Shown here: piece by piece, positions 1-10,800 of the stretch
Layout of the letters: each line of letters begins with the position of its first letter
Numbering within the stretch: position 1 is the first letter of the stretch
DNA from: Vallitalea guaymasensis
GTDB taxonomy: Bacteria > Bacillota > Clostridia > Lachnospirales > Vallitaleaceae
Assembly: GCF_018141425.1 (NCBI RefSeq)
Contig: NZ_CP058561.1
Location: forward strand, 3,658,001-3,722,000
Direction: 5' to 3'
Length of the DNA stretch: 64,000 bases
Notes under the pieces: model-generated
The model's input: the letters and a program-made list of their open reading frames with translations, nothing else
What the model was told of the DNA's origin: nothing
Database searches by the model: none
Made by a program: the position numbers and the translations under genes

Positions 1-1
1 A

Positions 2-1888
2 ATTAAAGCCTTGGATTACTTTGTAATCAAGAATGTTTTACCATATGATGTACAGTTGGTTAATGCAATTTCAATACTAGATTCAGTTAAAGGATTATAC
101 CCATTTTCTATAAAAAATCCCTATGATAATGTGATTAAGAAATTAGGTAAATTATGCGAGAATCTTGACATCAAATTAGAGCAGATTGATATTGATGACA
201 AACAAATTAATTGCGCTCTTGACGTAGAACCTGTAGTAGAAGATTTGAGTAATGAGTTATCAGAACTTATGAAGCAAAAAGAAGATATTAGTAATAAGAT
301 AAAAATAAATAAGAGGATAAGGAAACAGATTATTCCAATTAAAAACGTAGATATTGAGATTAATAAACTATTTGAGTTTGAGTTTATGAAATTCAGGTTT
401 GGTAAAATGCCAAAAGATAGTTTCAAAAAACTAAATGACTATGTTGAAGATCTGGAAGTAATAGTATTCAAAGTATTCGAGGAAGATGACCACGTATTCT
501 TACTGTACTTCATGCCTAAGATAGTACAAGAAAGCATTGATAGTCTCTTTGCATCGTTATACTTTGAAAGAATAAGGATTTCTGGTGAAGTAAAAGGACA
601 TCCAAAAGAAGTAATCAAGAGTATAGATGATACTTTGGCAAAGTTATCAGATGAAGAAAAAGAAATTGACAAGAAGATAGATAACTTCTACAAAGAAAAT
701 TATCATAAGATCACTGATATCTATAATATCATCAACCAGTTGGATCAGGTGTTTGATGTAAGGAGACATGTAGTCCATTCAAAGGATGCGTTTTATCTTA
801 CTGGCTGGGTTCCTCAGAGTCAGCTGGATGATTTTATGGGAAAGATTAAAGAAGATGATGACATAACGTGTATTGTTGAAGAGGATGAAGCAGTCAAGAA
901 AACAAAACCGCCAACAAAACTAAGAAATAATAAGTTCTTTAAACCATTTGAGTCATTAGTCAAGATGTATGGTACACCATCTTACAATGAACTTGACCCT
1001 ACACCTTTTGTAGCTATAACATACCTACTAATGTTTGGTATGATGTTTGGAGATATGGGACAGGGTTTAGTCATAGCATTGTTAGGTTATTATGTTTATA
1101 AGAAAAAAGGAAACGCCTTAGGGAAGATTGGTATATATGCAGGTATAGCTTCAGCGATATTCGGTCTCTTCTATGGTTCCATATTTGGTAATGAAGAGCT
1201 TCTAAGAGAGATATTTGGATTCATACCAATGATTAATCCTATGGAAAATAAACAATTAGTATTAATAATTGCTGTTGGATTTGGTGTTTTATTATTAATA
1301 ATGGCAATGGTTCTAAATATATGGAATGCAGTTAAAAAGAAAAAGATGGGACAGTTGCTTTTTGATAGGAATGGAATAACAGGTTTGATTTTCTATCTTG
1401 CACTTATTTATTTAATTCTATCAAAAGTATTGATAAGTGATTATAAGATTGCAGCATGGCAGATTCTATTATTGATTGTGGTACCATTGATATTAATCTT
1501 TTTATCACATCCGTTAGGAAACTTGATAGAGAAAAAGAAACATATATTACCTGAGGATAAAGGCGGATATTTTATTGAAGCCATATTTGAACTTATTGAA
1601 ACATTACTTGCCATCTTAAGTAATACCATATCATTTATAAGAGTTGGTGCTTTCGCACTTAATCATGTTGGTTTCTTTTTAGCTTTCCATATGATGGCAG
1701 ATATGGTGGGTGGTACAGGAAGTATATTTGTAATGATTTTCGGTAATATATTGATTATCTGTCTGGAAGGTTTGATAGTAGGTATTCAAGGATTAAGATT
1801 GGAGTACTACGAATTATTTAGTAGATTCTTTAGTGGTGAAGGCATAAGCTTTAATCCATTCAAGATAAAAGATAAACAAGCAACTTAA
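2..1888 (+). CDS. atpI: V-type ATP synthase subunit I, 5'-truncated by window start
   Basis: This is the membrane stator subunit (a/I) of a V/A-type ATPase, which forms the half-channels that carry H+ or Na+ to the rotor ring. The reading frame is open to the window edge and the conserved N-terminal start region is missing, so the true start lies upstream; a TTG at 11 is only the first in-window candidate. The first ~330 visible residues are charged and coiled-coil rich (cytoplasmic arm). From about residue 335 there are roughly seven membrane segments. The motif SFIRVGAFALNH near residue 540 carries the essential Arg expected in the penultimate helix. It leads the operon I-K-F-E-A-B-D. Subunit C is not seen downstream and may lie just upstream. 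Confidence 0.95.
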   Translation: MKALDYFVIKNVLPYDVQLVNAISILDSVKGLYPFSIKNPYDNVIKKLGKLCENLDIKLEQIDIDDKQINCALDVEPVVEDLSNELSELMKQKEDISNKIKINKRIRKQIIPIKNVDIEINKLFEFEFMKFRFGKMPKDSFKKLNDYVEDLEVIVFKVFEEDDHVFLLYFMPKIVQESIDSLFASLYFERIRISGEVKGHPKEVIKSIDDTLAKLSDEEKEIDKKIDNFYKENYHKITDIYNIINQLDQVFDVRRHVVHSKDAFYLTGWVPQSQLDDFMGKIKEDDDITCIVEEDEAVKKTKPPTKLRNNKFFKPFESLVKMYGTPSYNELDPTPFVAITYLLMFGMMFGDMGQGLVIALLGYYVYKKKGNALGKIGIYAGIASAIFGLFYGSIFGNEELLREIFGFIPMINPMENKQLVLIIAVGFGVLLLIMAMVLNIWNAVKKKKMGQLLFDRNGITGLIFYLALIYLILSKVLISDYKIAAWQILLLIVVPLILIFLSHPLGNLIEKKKHILPEDKGGYFIEAIFELIETLLAILSNTISFIRVGAFALNHVGFFLAFHMMADMVGGTGSIFVMIFGNILIICLEGLIVGIQGLRLEYYELFSRFFSGEGISFNPFKIKDKQAT

Positions 1889-2017
1889 TATATAATGTGT
1901 AATGTATTACATAGATATTGGTTGCAAAGAGTTGTAGATAAAATTATTATAAATAGAATGAAGCCGCGTAATGATAGGTAAAATGTGGCTTATGGGAAAA
2001 TCAAGGAGGAAAATATA

Positions 2018-2443
2018 ATGGATATAGTAATGAGTTTAGCACTTTTATTAGTGGTTGTTACAGTGGGTACTGGAGTATATGCAATAAAAAAAGGTATTGA
2101 TGGAAGTAAAGCCAAAACGATTTTAGGAATAAATGTTTTGAGTTTCTTTGGGATTTTAATAGTTGCTACTGTTGTTTTGTTAACAGGTGGAACTACAGCT
2201 TTAGCAGCAGAAACTGCGGAAAAAGCAGCTGCTAGTGCAGAAGGTATGAGATATATAGCAGCAGCATTATCTACTGGTTTGGCTGCTATTGGTTCAGGAA
2301 TTGCAGTTGCCGTATCTGGTTCAGCAGCTATAGGTGCTATTAGTGAGGATTCAAAATTATTAGGTAAAACAGTTATCTTTGTTGGTCTTGCTGAAGGTAT
2401 TGCTATCTATGGACTTATCATATCTATATTGATTTTAGGTTAA
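2018..2443 (+). CDS. atpK: V-type ATP synthase subunit K (rotor proteolipid)
   Basis: This 141-residue membrane protein is the c-ring subunit. An in-frame GTG lies at 1985, but AAGGAGG at about 2003-2009 sits correctly for the ATG at 2018. Four hydrophobic segments are visible. The C-terminal pair is the canonical glycine-rich hairpin (LSTGLAAIGSGIAVAVSG, then ISEDSKLLGK, then GLAEGIAIYGL) with a single ion-binding Glu in GLAEG. The first two segments (about residues 4-22 and 33-55) are not glycine-rich and lack a second carboxylate. The protein therefore looks like a single functional hairpin with an N-terminal two-helix extension, not the double-hairpin 16-kDa type. It lies 24 bp upstream of subunit F. 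Confidence 0.93.
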   Translation: MDIVMSLALLLVVVTVGTGVYAIKKGIDGSKAKTILGINVLSFFGILIVATVVLLTGGTTALAAETAEKAAASAEGMRYIAAALSTGLAAIGSGIAVAVSGSAAIGAISEDSKLLGKTVIFVGLAEGIAIYGLIISILILG

Positions 2444-2467
2444 AAAGCAAACGGAGGTAGATTAGCT

Positions 2468-2776
2468 ATGAAAATGTACCTTATAAGTGATAACGTTGAT
2501 ACGAAAACAGGTATGAGATTAGCAGGTGTTGAAGGTGTAGTTGTCCATGAAATGGAAGAAATAAGAAATGCCCTTGATGAAGCTCTAAAAGATAGGGATA
2601 TAGGCATAATATTAATCACAGAAAAACTAGGGAAACTAATTGCAGATAAGATAAAAGACATAAAACTTAATTATCACACACCTTTGATTGTAGAGATTCC
2701 TGATAGACATGGTACAGGAAGAACACCTGATTCAATTACAAAATATGTCAGAGAAGCTATTGGATTAAAGATATAA
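2468..2776 (+). CDS. atpF: V-type ATP synthase subunit F
   Basis: This 102-residue soluble subunit of the central stalk has the short Rossmann-like fold typical of the F family. Visible hallmarks are the N-terminal MKMYLISDNVDTKTGMRLAG stretch, the mid-protein IGIILITEKL strand, and the C-terminal IVEIPDRHGTG. The length is normal for the family. ACGGAGG at about 2451 sets the ATG start. It lies between K and E in the ATPase operon and is expected to be co-translated with them. Confidence 0.93.
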   Translation: MKMYLISDNVDTKTGMRLAGVEGVVVHEMEEIRNALDEALKDRDIGIILITEKLGKLIADKIKDIKLNYHTPLIVEIPDRHGTGRTPDSITKYVREAIGLKI

Positions 2777-2827
2777 TACAAGATATTTGTTTTCGTCTAA
2801 TACTGTTAAAAAGGAAGAAGGGTAATT

Positions 2828-3424
2828 ATGCGAATTGTTGAAGAAAAGATAGATAAGTTTGCTCATGATATCATGACAGATGTTAGTAATCAAAGAAAAG
2901 AAATAATGGAGCAAACAGAAAAAGAACTTGAAGCAATATATGAAGAAAAAGAGCTTGCATATCTATCCAAAGCTTATGAAATAATTCAAAGTGGATTAAA
3001 AAGTATACAAAAAGAGAAAAATGAAATAATCTCAAGATCTATTATGGATAGCAAACGAGAAATATTAAAAGCTAGAGAAGAAATTATAAAAGGTACTTTT
3101 CTGGATGCTCAAAAAGAATTAGAAGCGTTTACCCAGAAAAAAGAATATCAAGAGTATCTTATAAACATGATAAAAGAAGATATAGCTAAAATAGGAGATG
3201 GGGAAATATTAATCTATATTGCCCATACCGATGAAAAGTATCTTAACAGGCTAAATAAAGAATTTGATAATAAGATTGTTCTTGAAGACAAGAATAAAAA
3301 AATGATTGGTGGATGTAAGATATTTAACAAGACTAAAAATATATACTTAGATGATTCATTTTACAGTAAATTATACGAGCAGAAAGAAACATTTTTGCAT
3401 AATTGTAATCTTGAAATCGAGTAA
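2828..3424 (+). CDS. atpE: V-type ATP synthase subunit E
   Basis: This 198-residue peripheral-stalk subunit consists of a long charged N-terminal helix (about residues 1-105, rich in Glu, Lys and Gln with heptad spacing), followed by a small alpha/beta C-terminal domain that contacts the A3B3 head. The sequence is diverged, so the call rests on architecture, length and position between F and A. The ATG start is supported by AAGGAAGAAGGG just upstream. The stop lies 13 bp before the TTG start of subunit A. The separate subunit C gene often placed beside E in clostridial operons is absent here. Confidence 0.85.
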   Translation: MRIVEEKIDKFAHDIMTDVSNQRKEIMEQTEKELEAIYEEKELAYLSKAYEIIQSGLKSIQKEKNEIISRSIMDSKREILKAREEIIKGTFLDAQKELEAFTQKKEYQEYLINMIKEDIAKIGDGEILIYIAHTDEKYLNRLNKEFDNKIVLEDKNKKMIGGCKIFNKTKNIYLDDSFYSKLYEQKETFLHNCNLEIE

Positions 3425-3437
3425 AGAAGGTGGCACA

Positions 3438-5225
3438 TTGAACAAAGATGATATGATTGTTGGTGTAAATGGACCTGTTGTAACCGTAAGAGGCAGCAGT
3501 AAATTTAAGATGTTGGAAATGGTTTTAGTTGGAAATGCCAAGTTGATAGGTGAAGTCATCAGTATAGAGAATGAAGATATAATTGTACAGGTCTATGAAT
3601 CAACTACTGGAATTAAAGTAGGAGAACCTGTAATATCAACAGGTGAACCCTTGTCACTTCAATTAGGACCTGGTATTATAGGTGGAGTTTTTGACGGTAT
3701 TCAACGTCCTTTGAAAAAGATGGAGGAGATTTCTGGTTCTTTTATAAGCCGAGGACTTGATATAGAATCTCTTAACACTGAAAAAGAGTGGGTAGTTGAA
3801 GTTGTTGTAAAAAAAGGTGATAACATTAAAGGCGGAGATGTTATAGCTGAGATTAAGGAAACAGATCTGGTTATACATAAAGTTATGATGCACCCATATA
3901 TGTCGGGAGTAGTAGAATATGCAGCTCCTAATGGAAGATACAAAGTCCATGATACTATTGTTAAGATTAAGACAGAGCAAGATGAAATAAAAGAATTGGA
4001 CTTAATACAAAAATGGCCAGTAAGAATGGCAAGACCTTTTAAGAACAGGAGAAGACTTACAATACCTCTTGTTACGGGACAAAGAGTTATTGATACGTTA
4101 TTCCCAATTGCAAAAGGTGGTACAGCCTCTATTCCAGGTGGATTCGGTACTGGAAAGACAATGACCCAACATCAGTTAGCAAAATGGAGTGATGCTGATA
4201 TCATTGTATATATTGGTTGTGGAGAAAGAGGAAATGAGATAACAGAGGTTTTAGAAGATTTTCCAAAGCTGATAGACCCAAAATCAGGTAAGTCACTTAT
4301 GGATAGAACCATATTGATAGCGAATACTTCAAACATGCCCGTTGCGGCAAGAGAAGCTTCCATATATACAGGAATAACTTTAGCTGAGTACTATAGGGAT
4401 ATGGGTTATCATGTAGCCATAATGGCGGATTCAACCTCTAGATGGGCTGAGGCACTTAGGGAAATATCTGGTAGACTTGAAGAAATGCCAGCAGAAGAAG
4501 GTTTCCCTGCTTACTTACCATCAAGATTATCACAATTCTATGAGAGAGCAGGATATGTGGATAATCTTAATGACAGTGAAGGGTCAGTAAGTATAATCGG
4601 TGCTGTTTCACCACAAGGGGGAGATTTCTCAGAACCTGTTACCCAGAATACTAAGAGGTTTGTTAGATGTTTCTGGGCTCTTGACAGGCAATTAGCTTAT
4701 TCAAGGCACTATCCAGCTATACACTGGCTTAATAGTTATAGCGAATATATAGACGACTTGGAAAATTGGTATGAAACTAAAGTAGCTGATGATTTCTTTG
4801 AATTGAGAACTAAGATAGTGAGTTTACTTCAAGCAGAAAGCAAATTAATGGAAATTGTTAAATTAATCGGAGCGGATATCTTACCTGAAGATCAAAAATT
4901 AACTCTTGAGATATCAAAAGTGATTAGATTAGGATTCTTACAACAGAATGCATTCAATGATATTGATACTTATGTACCTATGAAAAAACAATATAAGATG
5001 ATGGAAATCATTCTATATCTACAAGATAAATCAAAAGAGTTGGTTAATGGGGGCATACCAATGTCCCAGCTTAGAAAAACAGGTATATATGATGAAATGA
5101 TCAAGATGAAATATAATGTAAGTAATAACAATCTAAAAGAATTTGATTTACTGAAAGAAAAAGTTGATAATTTCTATGATGAAGTAAAGGAAAGTTATAA
5201 GAGTTTCGAAAGGAAGAAGCTATGA
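3438..5225 (+). CDS. atpA: V-type ATP synthase catalytic subunit A
   Basis: This is the nucleotide-hydrolysing or synthesising head subunit, 595 residues, the usual family length. An upstream in-frame ATG at 3351 lies inside the E gene and is not used. The TTG at 3438 follows AAGAAGG by seven bases and gives the N-terminus [16 protein letters not shown], as in the family. Visible motifs are the N-terminal beta-barrel, the A-type bulge insert (about residues 110-200), Walker A GGFGTGKT near residue 235, and the GERGNEITE catalytic loop. The stop overlaps the start of subunit B by four bases (ATGA), indicating translational coupling. Confidence 0.97.
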   Translation: MNKDDMIVGVNGPVVTVRGSSKFKMLEMVLVGNAKLIGEVISIENEDIIVQVYESTTGIKVGEPVISTGEPLSLQLGPGIIGGVFDGIQRPLKKMEEISGSFISRGLDIESLNTEKEWVVEVVVKKGDNIKGGDVIAEIKETDLVIHKVMMHPYMSGVVEYAAPNGRYKVHDTIVKIKTEQDEIKELDLIQKWPVRMARPFKNRRRLTIPLVTGQRVIDTLFPIAKGGTASIPGGFGTGKTMTQHQLAKWSDADIIVYIGCGERGNEITEVLEDFPKLIDPKSGKSLMDRTILIANTSNMPVAAREASIYTGITLAEYYRDMGYHVAIMADSTSRWAEALREISGRLEEMPAEEGFPAYLPSRLSQFYERAGYVDNLNDSEGSVSIIGAVSPQGGDFSEPVTQNTKRFVRCFWALDRQLAYSRHYPAIHWLNSYSEYIDDLENWYETKVADDFFELRTKIVSLLQAESKLMEIVKLIGADILPEDQKLTLEISKVIRLGFLQQNAFNDIDTYVPMKKQYKMMEIILYLQDKSKELVNGGIPMSQLRKTGIYDEMIKMKYNVSNNNLKEFDLLKEKVDNFYDEVKESYKSFERKKL

Positions 5226-6616
5226 GTATAGAATATTTAGGATTAAAACAAGTAACTGGTTCCCTTGTAGTTCTTAGGGGTGTAAAAGATGTATCATATG
5301 AAGAAATGGTTGATATAAAACTTGAAAATGGAGAAGAACGAGTAGGCAGGGTCATAGAAATAAAAGATGATATAGCTGTTATTCAAGTTTTTGAAGGAAC
5401 TACAGGTATATCAAGCGCTAATACAAGGACAAGTTTCAGGGGTAAAGCTCTTGAAATGCCTTTATCAAAAGAAATATTAGGTAGAACATTAGATGGACTT
5501 GGAAGACCAATTGATGGGCTAGGTGATATAATACCTGATGTTAGCAAAGATATTAATGGAAGCCCTATCAATCCAATATCAAGAGAATATCCAAGAAACT
5601 ATATTCAAACAGGTATTTCGGCAATAGATGGACTTACTACTCTGATAAGAGGTCAGAAATTACCTGTATTCTCAGGAAATGGTCTGCCTCATGATGCTCT
5701 AGCTGTTCAGATAGTTAAACAAGCTAGACTTACAGGTAATGATGATGAAAATAACTTTGCTGTTGTTTTTGGAGCAATGGGTGTAAAAAATGATGTTGCA
5801 GAGTATTTCAGAAGAAGTTTTGAAGAAAGTGGTGTATTACAGAAAGTTGTAATGTTCCTTAATCGTGCTAATGACCCAGTTGTAGAAAGAATTGTTACTC
5901 CAAGATGTGCTTTAACGACTGCTGAGTATTTGGCATTTGAACATAATATGCATGTACTTGTCATACTGACTGATATGACTTCGTATTGTGAAGCACTTAG
6001 AGAAATATCCTCATCCAAAGGAGAGATTCCTAGTAGAAAAGGTTTCCCAGGTTATATGTACAGTGACCTTGCTTCTTTGTATGAAAGAGCAGGAATGTTA
6101 AGAGATAGATCAGGTTCAATCACACAGATTCCTATATTGACTATGCCTAATGATGATATAACCCATCCTATACCTGACTTAACTGGATATATTACAGAGG
6201 GACAGATTGTTCTTGATAGGTCATTGCATCAAAAAGGAATCTATCCACCAATAATAGTAATACCTTCATTGTCTAGACTTATGAAGGACGGTATTGGTGA
6301 AGGATTCACCAGAGAAGATCACCCTCAGATAGCCAATCAATTATTTGCCTCTTATGCTCATGTTCAAGAAGTAAAAGCTCTGGCATCAGTAATTGGTGAA
6401 GATGAGTTATCTGATATAGATAAAAAATATATGGAATTCGGTAAGGTATTTGAAGAATTATTCGTATCACAGGCTAGAGATGAGAACCGTTTCATGGATG
6501 CAACCCTTGATCTAGGCTGGAGACTTCTTGGTATATTGCCAAGAGAAGAGCTTGACAGAGTTGATGAAGAAGTATTGGATAAATATTATAAACCTTATTA
6601 TGAGGAAGCGAATTAG
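5222..6616 (+). CDS. atpB: V-type ATP synthase subunit B
   Basis: This is the non-catalytic partner of subunit A in the A3B3 hexamer, 464 residues. In place of a Walker A it has the typical degenerate loop [15 protein letters not shown]. The arginine-finger region and the sequence [18 protein letters not shown] are conserved as in V/A-type B subunits. The ATG overlaps the TGA of subunit A and is preceded by AAGGAAG. It is 42 bp upstream of subunit D. Confidence 0.97.
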   Translation: MSIEYLGLKQVTGSLVVLRGVKDVSYEEMVDIKLENGEERVGRVIEIKDDIAVIQVFEGTTGISSANTRTSFRGKALEMPLSKEILGRTLDGLGRPIDGLGDIIPDVSKDINGSPINPISREYPRNYIQTGISAIDGLTTLIRGQKLPVFSGNGLPHDALAVQIVKQARLTGNDDENNFAVVFGAMGVKNDVAEYFRRSFEESGVLQKVVMFLNRANDPVVERIVTPRCALTTAEYLAFEHNMHVLVILTDMTSYCEALREISSSKGEIPSRKGFPGYMYSDLASLYERAGMLRDRSGSITQIPILTMPNDDITHPIPDLTGYITEGQIVLDRSLHQKGIYPPIIVIPSLSRLMKDGIGEGFTREDHPQIANQLFASYAHVQEVKALASVIGEDELSDIDKKYMEFGKVFEELFVSQARDENRFMDATLDLGWRLLGILPREELDRVDEEVLDKYYKPYYEEAN

Positions 6617-6658
6617 ATTACTCATATTAGCTAAACTCAGTAAAGGAAAGTGATTGAT

Positions 6659-7267
6659 ATGGATACAACATTATTTCCTACTAAAGGTAATTTGATTGTA
6701 GCAAAAAACACTCTTAGGTTGTCTAAGCAGGGTTATGAGTTATTAGATAAAAAAAGGAATATACTGGTAAGAGAAATGATGCTCCTCATTGATAAGGCTG
6801 AAGAAATTCAATCTCACATTGATTCAACTTTTACGGAGGCATATGAAGCCCTGCAAAATGCTAATATGTCTATAGGTATTAGTACTGTTGAGCAGATAGG
6901 TACTGCTGTAGAAGAAGAAAAGAATATTGAAATAAAAACAAGGAGTATCATGGGTGTAGAGATACCTATAATTAGTATACCTGAGGAAGAAATACATCCC
7001 CAGTATGGCTTTGCCAGAACAACGTTATCTCTTGACGAAGCATTCAGTAAGTTCTATAAAGTTAAGCAGTTGACAGTAGTTATGGCAGAAGTAGAAAACG
7101 CAATCTACAGACTTGCTATTAATATCAAAAGGACTCAGAAAAGAGCTAATGCTCTTAAAAACATAATGATTCCAAGATACACTGATTTAACAAAACATAT
7201 ACAAAATGCCTTGGAAGAAAAAGAACGAGAAGAATTTACTAGATTAAAGATGATAAAGAAGAATTGA
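6659..7267 (+). CDS. atpD: V-type ATP synthase subunit D
   Basis: This 202-residue central rotor shaft subunit is a long antiparallel coiled coil. The N-terminus (LFPTKGNLIVAKNTLRLSKQ) and the C-terminal helix ending near RRANALKNIMIPRYTDL-type sequence (here KRANALKNIMIPRYTD) are family hallmarks. A GTG at 6650 is also in frame, but the near-consensus AAAGGAAAGTGAT at 6642-6654 places the start at the ATG at 6659. This is the last gene of the operon and is followed by a clear intrinsic terminator. Confidence 0.94.
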   Translation: MDTTLFPTKGNLIVAKNTLRLSKQGYELLDKKRNILVREMMLLIDKAEEIQSHIDSTFTEAYEALQNANMSIGISTVEQIGTAVEEEKNIEIKTRSIMGVEIPIISIPEEEIHPQYGFARTTLSLDEAFSKFYKVKQLTVVMAEVENAIYRLAINIKRTQKRANALKNIMIPRYTDLTKHIQNALEEKEREEFTRLKMIKKN

Positions 7268-7268
7268 T

Positions 7269-7314
7269 AAAAAATCTCTTGTTGGTTATGAAAAGCCAGA
7301 CAAGAGATTTTTTA
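7269..7314 (+). terminator. Intrinsic terminator of the V-ATPase operon
   Basis: An 11-bp stem (AAATCTCTTGT paired with ACAAGAGATTT) encloses a 17-nt loop and runs into a T-rich tail, a few bases after the subunit D stop. Confidence 0.85.
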
Positions 7315-7340
7315 TTATACCTACTGTAGTAGTTGGGGGA

Positions 7341-7470
7341 TATGGGCATACGGTCAGGGAGTAAAGGGGTATGTTTCGCCGGCACGTTAAACGTCCATGT
7401 TTAAATTGCCGGGTTCGCCGTCCATGGCTCACTACTTCACATACCCCTTTACTCCCTTCGGTAAGGGCAT
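7341..7470. repeat. Branched palindromic element, copy A
   Basis: A perfect 19-bp inverted repeat (7356-7374 with 7439-7457), with weaker pairing beyond it on both sides, encloses about 64 bases. Inside are a smaller hairpin (CCGGCA with TGCCGG, then TTAAA with TTTAA, loop around GTCC) and a single-stranded core at 7411-7438 beginning GGGTTCGCCGTCCATGG and ending CTCACTACTTC. The same core recurs in copies B (inverted) and C, although the outer stems differ completely. It lies between a terminator and addA. No coding capacity is supported. Function is unknown: it may be a non-autonomous mobile element or a structured RNA. Confidence 0.75.
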
Positions 7471-7540
7471 ATGAATGCTAGTGGGTAGAAATATTAAGTT
7501 GGTAAATATACGATACTGAAACACCAAGAGCCTAGTAAAT

Positions 7541-7717
7541 GCAATGTCTTTAATCTTTCAACGAAAACAAAAAGGTAAGGTATTCTAGGTGTTACGTCAA
7601 GTGAACCATGGACGGTGAACGCCTTTCCTTTAATCAGGACGATTAACGGAAAGGAAAAGTAACACCTAGAATACCTTACCAAAGCCACGAGCCATAAGGA
7701 AAGATTAAAGATATTGC
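7541..7717. repeat. Branched palindromic element, copy B (inverted relative to A)
   Basis: A perfect 22-bp inverted repeat (7574-7595 with 7659-7680) is flanked by an outer pair of 18 bases with one mismatch (7541-7558 with 7700-7717). An inner hairpin (about 7622-7655) pairs TTCC/TTAATC with GATTAA/GGAA. Read on the minus strand, the segment at 7596-7625 gives GCGTTCACCGTCCATGG followed by TTCACTTGAC, clearly related to the core of copy A. Copies A and B therefore stand head to head within 400 bp. Confidence 0.72.
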
Positions 7718-7761
7718 CTTTACGGAAGCATCCCACTATATTAAACATAAAACTCTAGCTA

Positions 7762-7790
7762 TTGCCCTAATTATACATATAGACTATAAT
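7762..7790 (+). promoter_or_regulatory. Probable sigma-A promoter for addA
   Basis: TTGCCC (7762-7767) and TATAAT (7785-7790) are separated by 17 bases, immediately after palindromic element B and 37 bases before the addA start. Confidence 0.6.
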
Positions 7791-7827
7791 AAAAAAAGAA
7801 TACGATTATAGTTTAGGAGAAATGCTC

Positions 7828-10800
7828 ATGTCAGGTGTAAAATGGACGTTAGAACAGCAAAGTGTTATTGATACAAGGAATCGGAATTTATTAGTTTCTG
7901 CAGCAGCTGGTTCAGGAAAGACAGCTGTACTTGTTGAACGTATTATTAAAATGATTGTTGATGGGGAAAAGCCTGTTGATATTGATAAACTTCTGGTTGT
8001 AACCTTTACTAATGCAGCTGCTTCAGAGATGAGGGAGAGAATATCAGATGCATTGGAGAAGAAGATAGATGAAAATCCTGAGAATAAATATTTACATAAA
8101 CAGCTATCGTTATTACCTAATTCCAATATAATGACTATACATGCTTTTTGTCTTAATGTAATCAAGAATAATTTTCATCTTATTAACTTGGACCCTTCCT
8201 TTAGAGTAGCAGATGAGACAGAATTGACACTTCTTAAAAGTGATACTATAAAAGAATTGTTGGAAGAGAAATATCAATTAGAGGATAATGGGGATTTCAT
8301 TGATTTAATTGAGAGTTATACTTCGGGGAAATCAGATGATAGGATAGAGGAATTAATCTTGGAGTTACATAGATTTGCTATGAGTAATCCTTGGCCTGAG
8401 ATATGGTTGGATGAAATGTCAGAGCAACTCAATTTAGAGGGGATAGATAATATTGATGATTCTCAGTGGGCTTTGATGATTAAGCAGGTTCTAAAAGATG
8501 AGATCCCCATGTACATAAAGATTTTGGAAGAATGTAAGAGTATATGTAATAGTGATAATGGACCGATAGGATATTTGGATGCTATATTATTGGATTTAAA
8601 GAATTTGGTTGGAATCAATGATATCTTGGATACCTCTTTGGAAAATATTTCCCAAGAAATAATTAAGGTTGGTTTTGGTGCTATTGGAAGATGTAAAAAA
8701 GGTGTGGACAAGGTACTACAAGAGAGAATAAAAGGTATTAGAGATGATGTTAAGGAAAATTACAATAAAATAAAATCGGAGTTCTTTTTCAAGAGTGGGG
8801 ATAGTATTATGGATGATATAAATAATACATATCCAGTAATAAAGACACTGTGTAATCTTGTGAAAGAATTCATAGAAAAGTATCAGGATGCAAAAGCTGA
8901 AAAGAATATAATTGACTTTAATGATATAGAACACTTAGCGTTGAACATTTTGATAGGGGAAGATGAAGAAGGTAAAAAAACGCCATCTAATGCGGCGATA
9001 GAATTACAAGACAAGTTTACTGAGATACTTATAGATGAATATCAAGACAGTAACTTGGTACAGGAAACCATATTGACAAGTGTATCAAAAGTATTGAGTA
9101 ATGAACCTAATATGTTTATGGTAGGTGATGTGAAACAAAGTATCTACAAGTTTCGATTAGCTAAGCCAGAGTTGTTTATGGAAAAATACAAGAAATATTC
9201 TATAGAAGAAAGCTTATATCAAAAAATTGATCTGCATAAGAATTTTCGTAGCAGGAAAAGTGTCATAGATTGTACTAACTATCTATTCAGTCAAATCATG
9301 TCCAATCAATATGGGGATGTAATCTATGATGATACAGCTGCTTTGTACCTTGGGGCTAATTATGAAGAGTTTATGGATGGTGAAACAGCAGGACCTTCAG
9401 AAGTTATTTTTATAGATAAAAAAGATATTTATAGTGAAGAAAATAATGAAGGGGAAGAATTAGAAGCAAAAGTTATTGCGGAAAGAATAAAAGAGCTTGT
9501 TAATCCATCTAACCCATATTATGTATATGATAAAAAGCTGGGTAAATATAGACCAGCTATGTATAAGGATATAGTTATATTAATGAGAAGTACCAGTACT
9601 AGAGCAGATGGATTTGTTACTGAGTTAATCAATTATGATGTACCAGCTTATACAGATGCTACTTCTGGGTATTTTGATACTATTGAGGTTAAGACAGTAC
9701 TTTCATTATTGAAGATAATAGATAATCCTAGACAAGATATTCCATTGATATCTGTGTTAAGATCACCTATTGTTGGACTAAAAGCTGATGAATTAGTACG
9801 AATCAAGGCAGCTTTACCAGAAGGTGAGTATTATGATGCATATGAGCAATATATCCTTGGGACAATTAATGAAGATGAGCTTAGTGTAAAATTAAATCGT
9901 TTCAATGAGTTATTGAATGATTGGAGGGAAAAAGCTGTCTATATGCCTCTTAACGACTTGATTCTTGATATTTATGATAGGTCACATTACTATAACTATG
10001 TATCAGTAATGACTGGAGGAAGACAGAGAAGGGCTAATCTGGATTTGCTTATTGATAAAGCCATAAAATATGAATCAACCAGTTATAAAGGATTATTCAA
10101 CTTCATTAGATATTTGGAGAAAATACATAAGTATTCAATTGACATGGGAGAAGCTACTGTATTTGGAGAGAGTGAAAACCTAGTTAGGATTATGAGTATA
10201 CACAAGAGTAAGGGACTTGAGTTTCCTATAGTTTTTATTGCTGGGATAGGTAGACAGTTCAATATGCAAGACCTTAATAAACATATACTTCTACATCAAG
10301 ACTTGGGTCTTGGACCAAAATATGTGAATTATGAGTTGCGATATGAAGTTAAAACATTACCAAAAGCTATAATAAGCAGGAAAATAAAGAATGAAAATAT
10401 ATCGGAGGAACTGAGAATATTATATGTTGCTCTAACTAGGGCAAGAGAAAAATTAATTCTAGTAGGTAGTTGTAAGGATTTATGTAAAAAAGTAGAAAAA
10501 TTATCTAGATACTTATTTTTCCCAGATAGATTGTTGATACCACAGGTAATAGCCAGTGGACATTCATACATGGATTTTATTATACCAGCCTTATTAAGAC
10601 ATAGGGAGGGTGAAATAATGAGAAACTTACTAGATAATCCTTCTATATGTTCACCTGAGGAGTTATGGGAGCACGAAGCCTCATGGGACATAAAGATAGT
10701 AACAATAGATGATATCATTAGTAGAGAAGAAGACGTTAAAGATGCAAAAAATGAAACCTATGAAAATCTATTGAATTGGGACTGTGAAAAAAGTTATAGT

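Noticed and set aside
7494-7748. 84-codon minus-strand frame across palindromic element B
   Set aside because: It simply reads through the inverted repeats; no ribosome site and no family resemblance.
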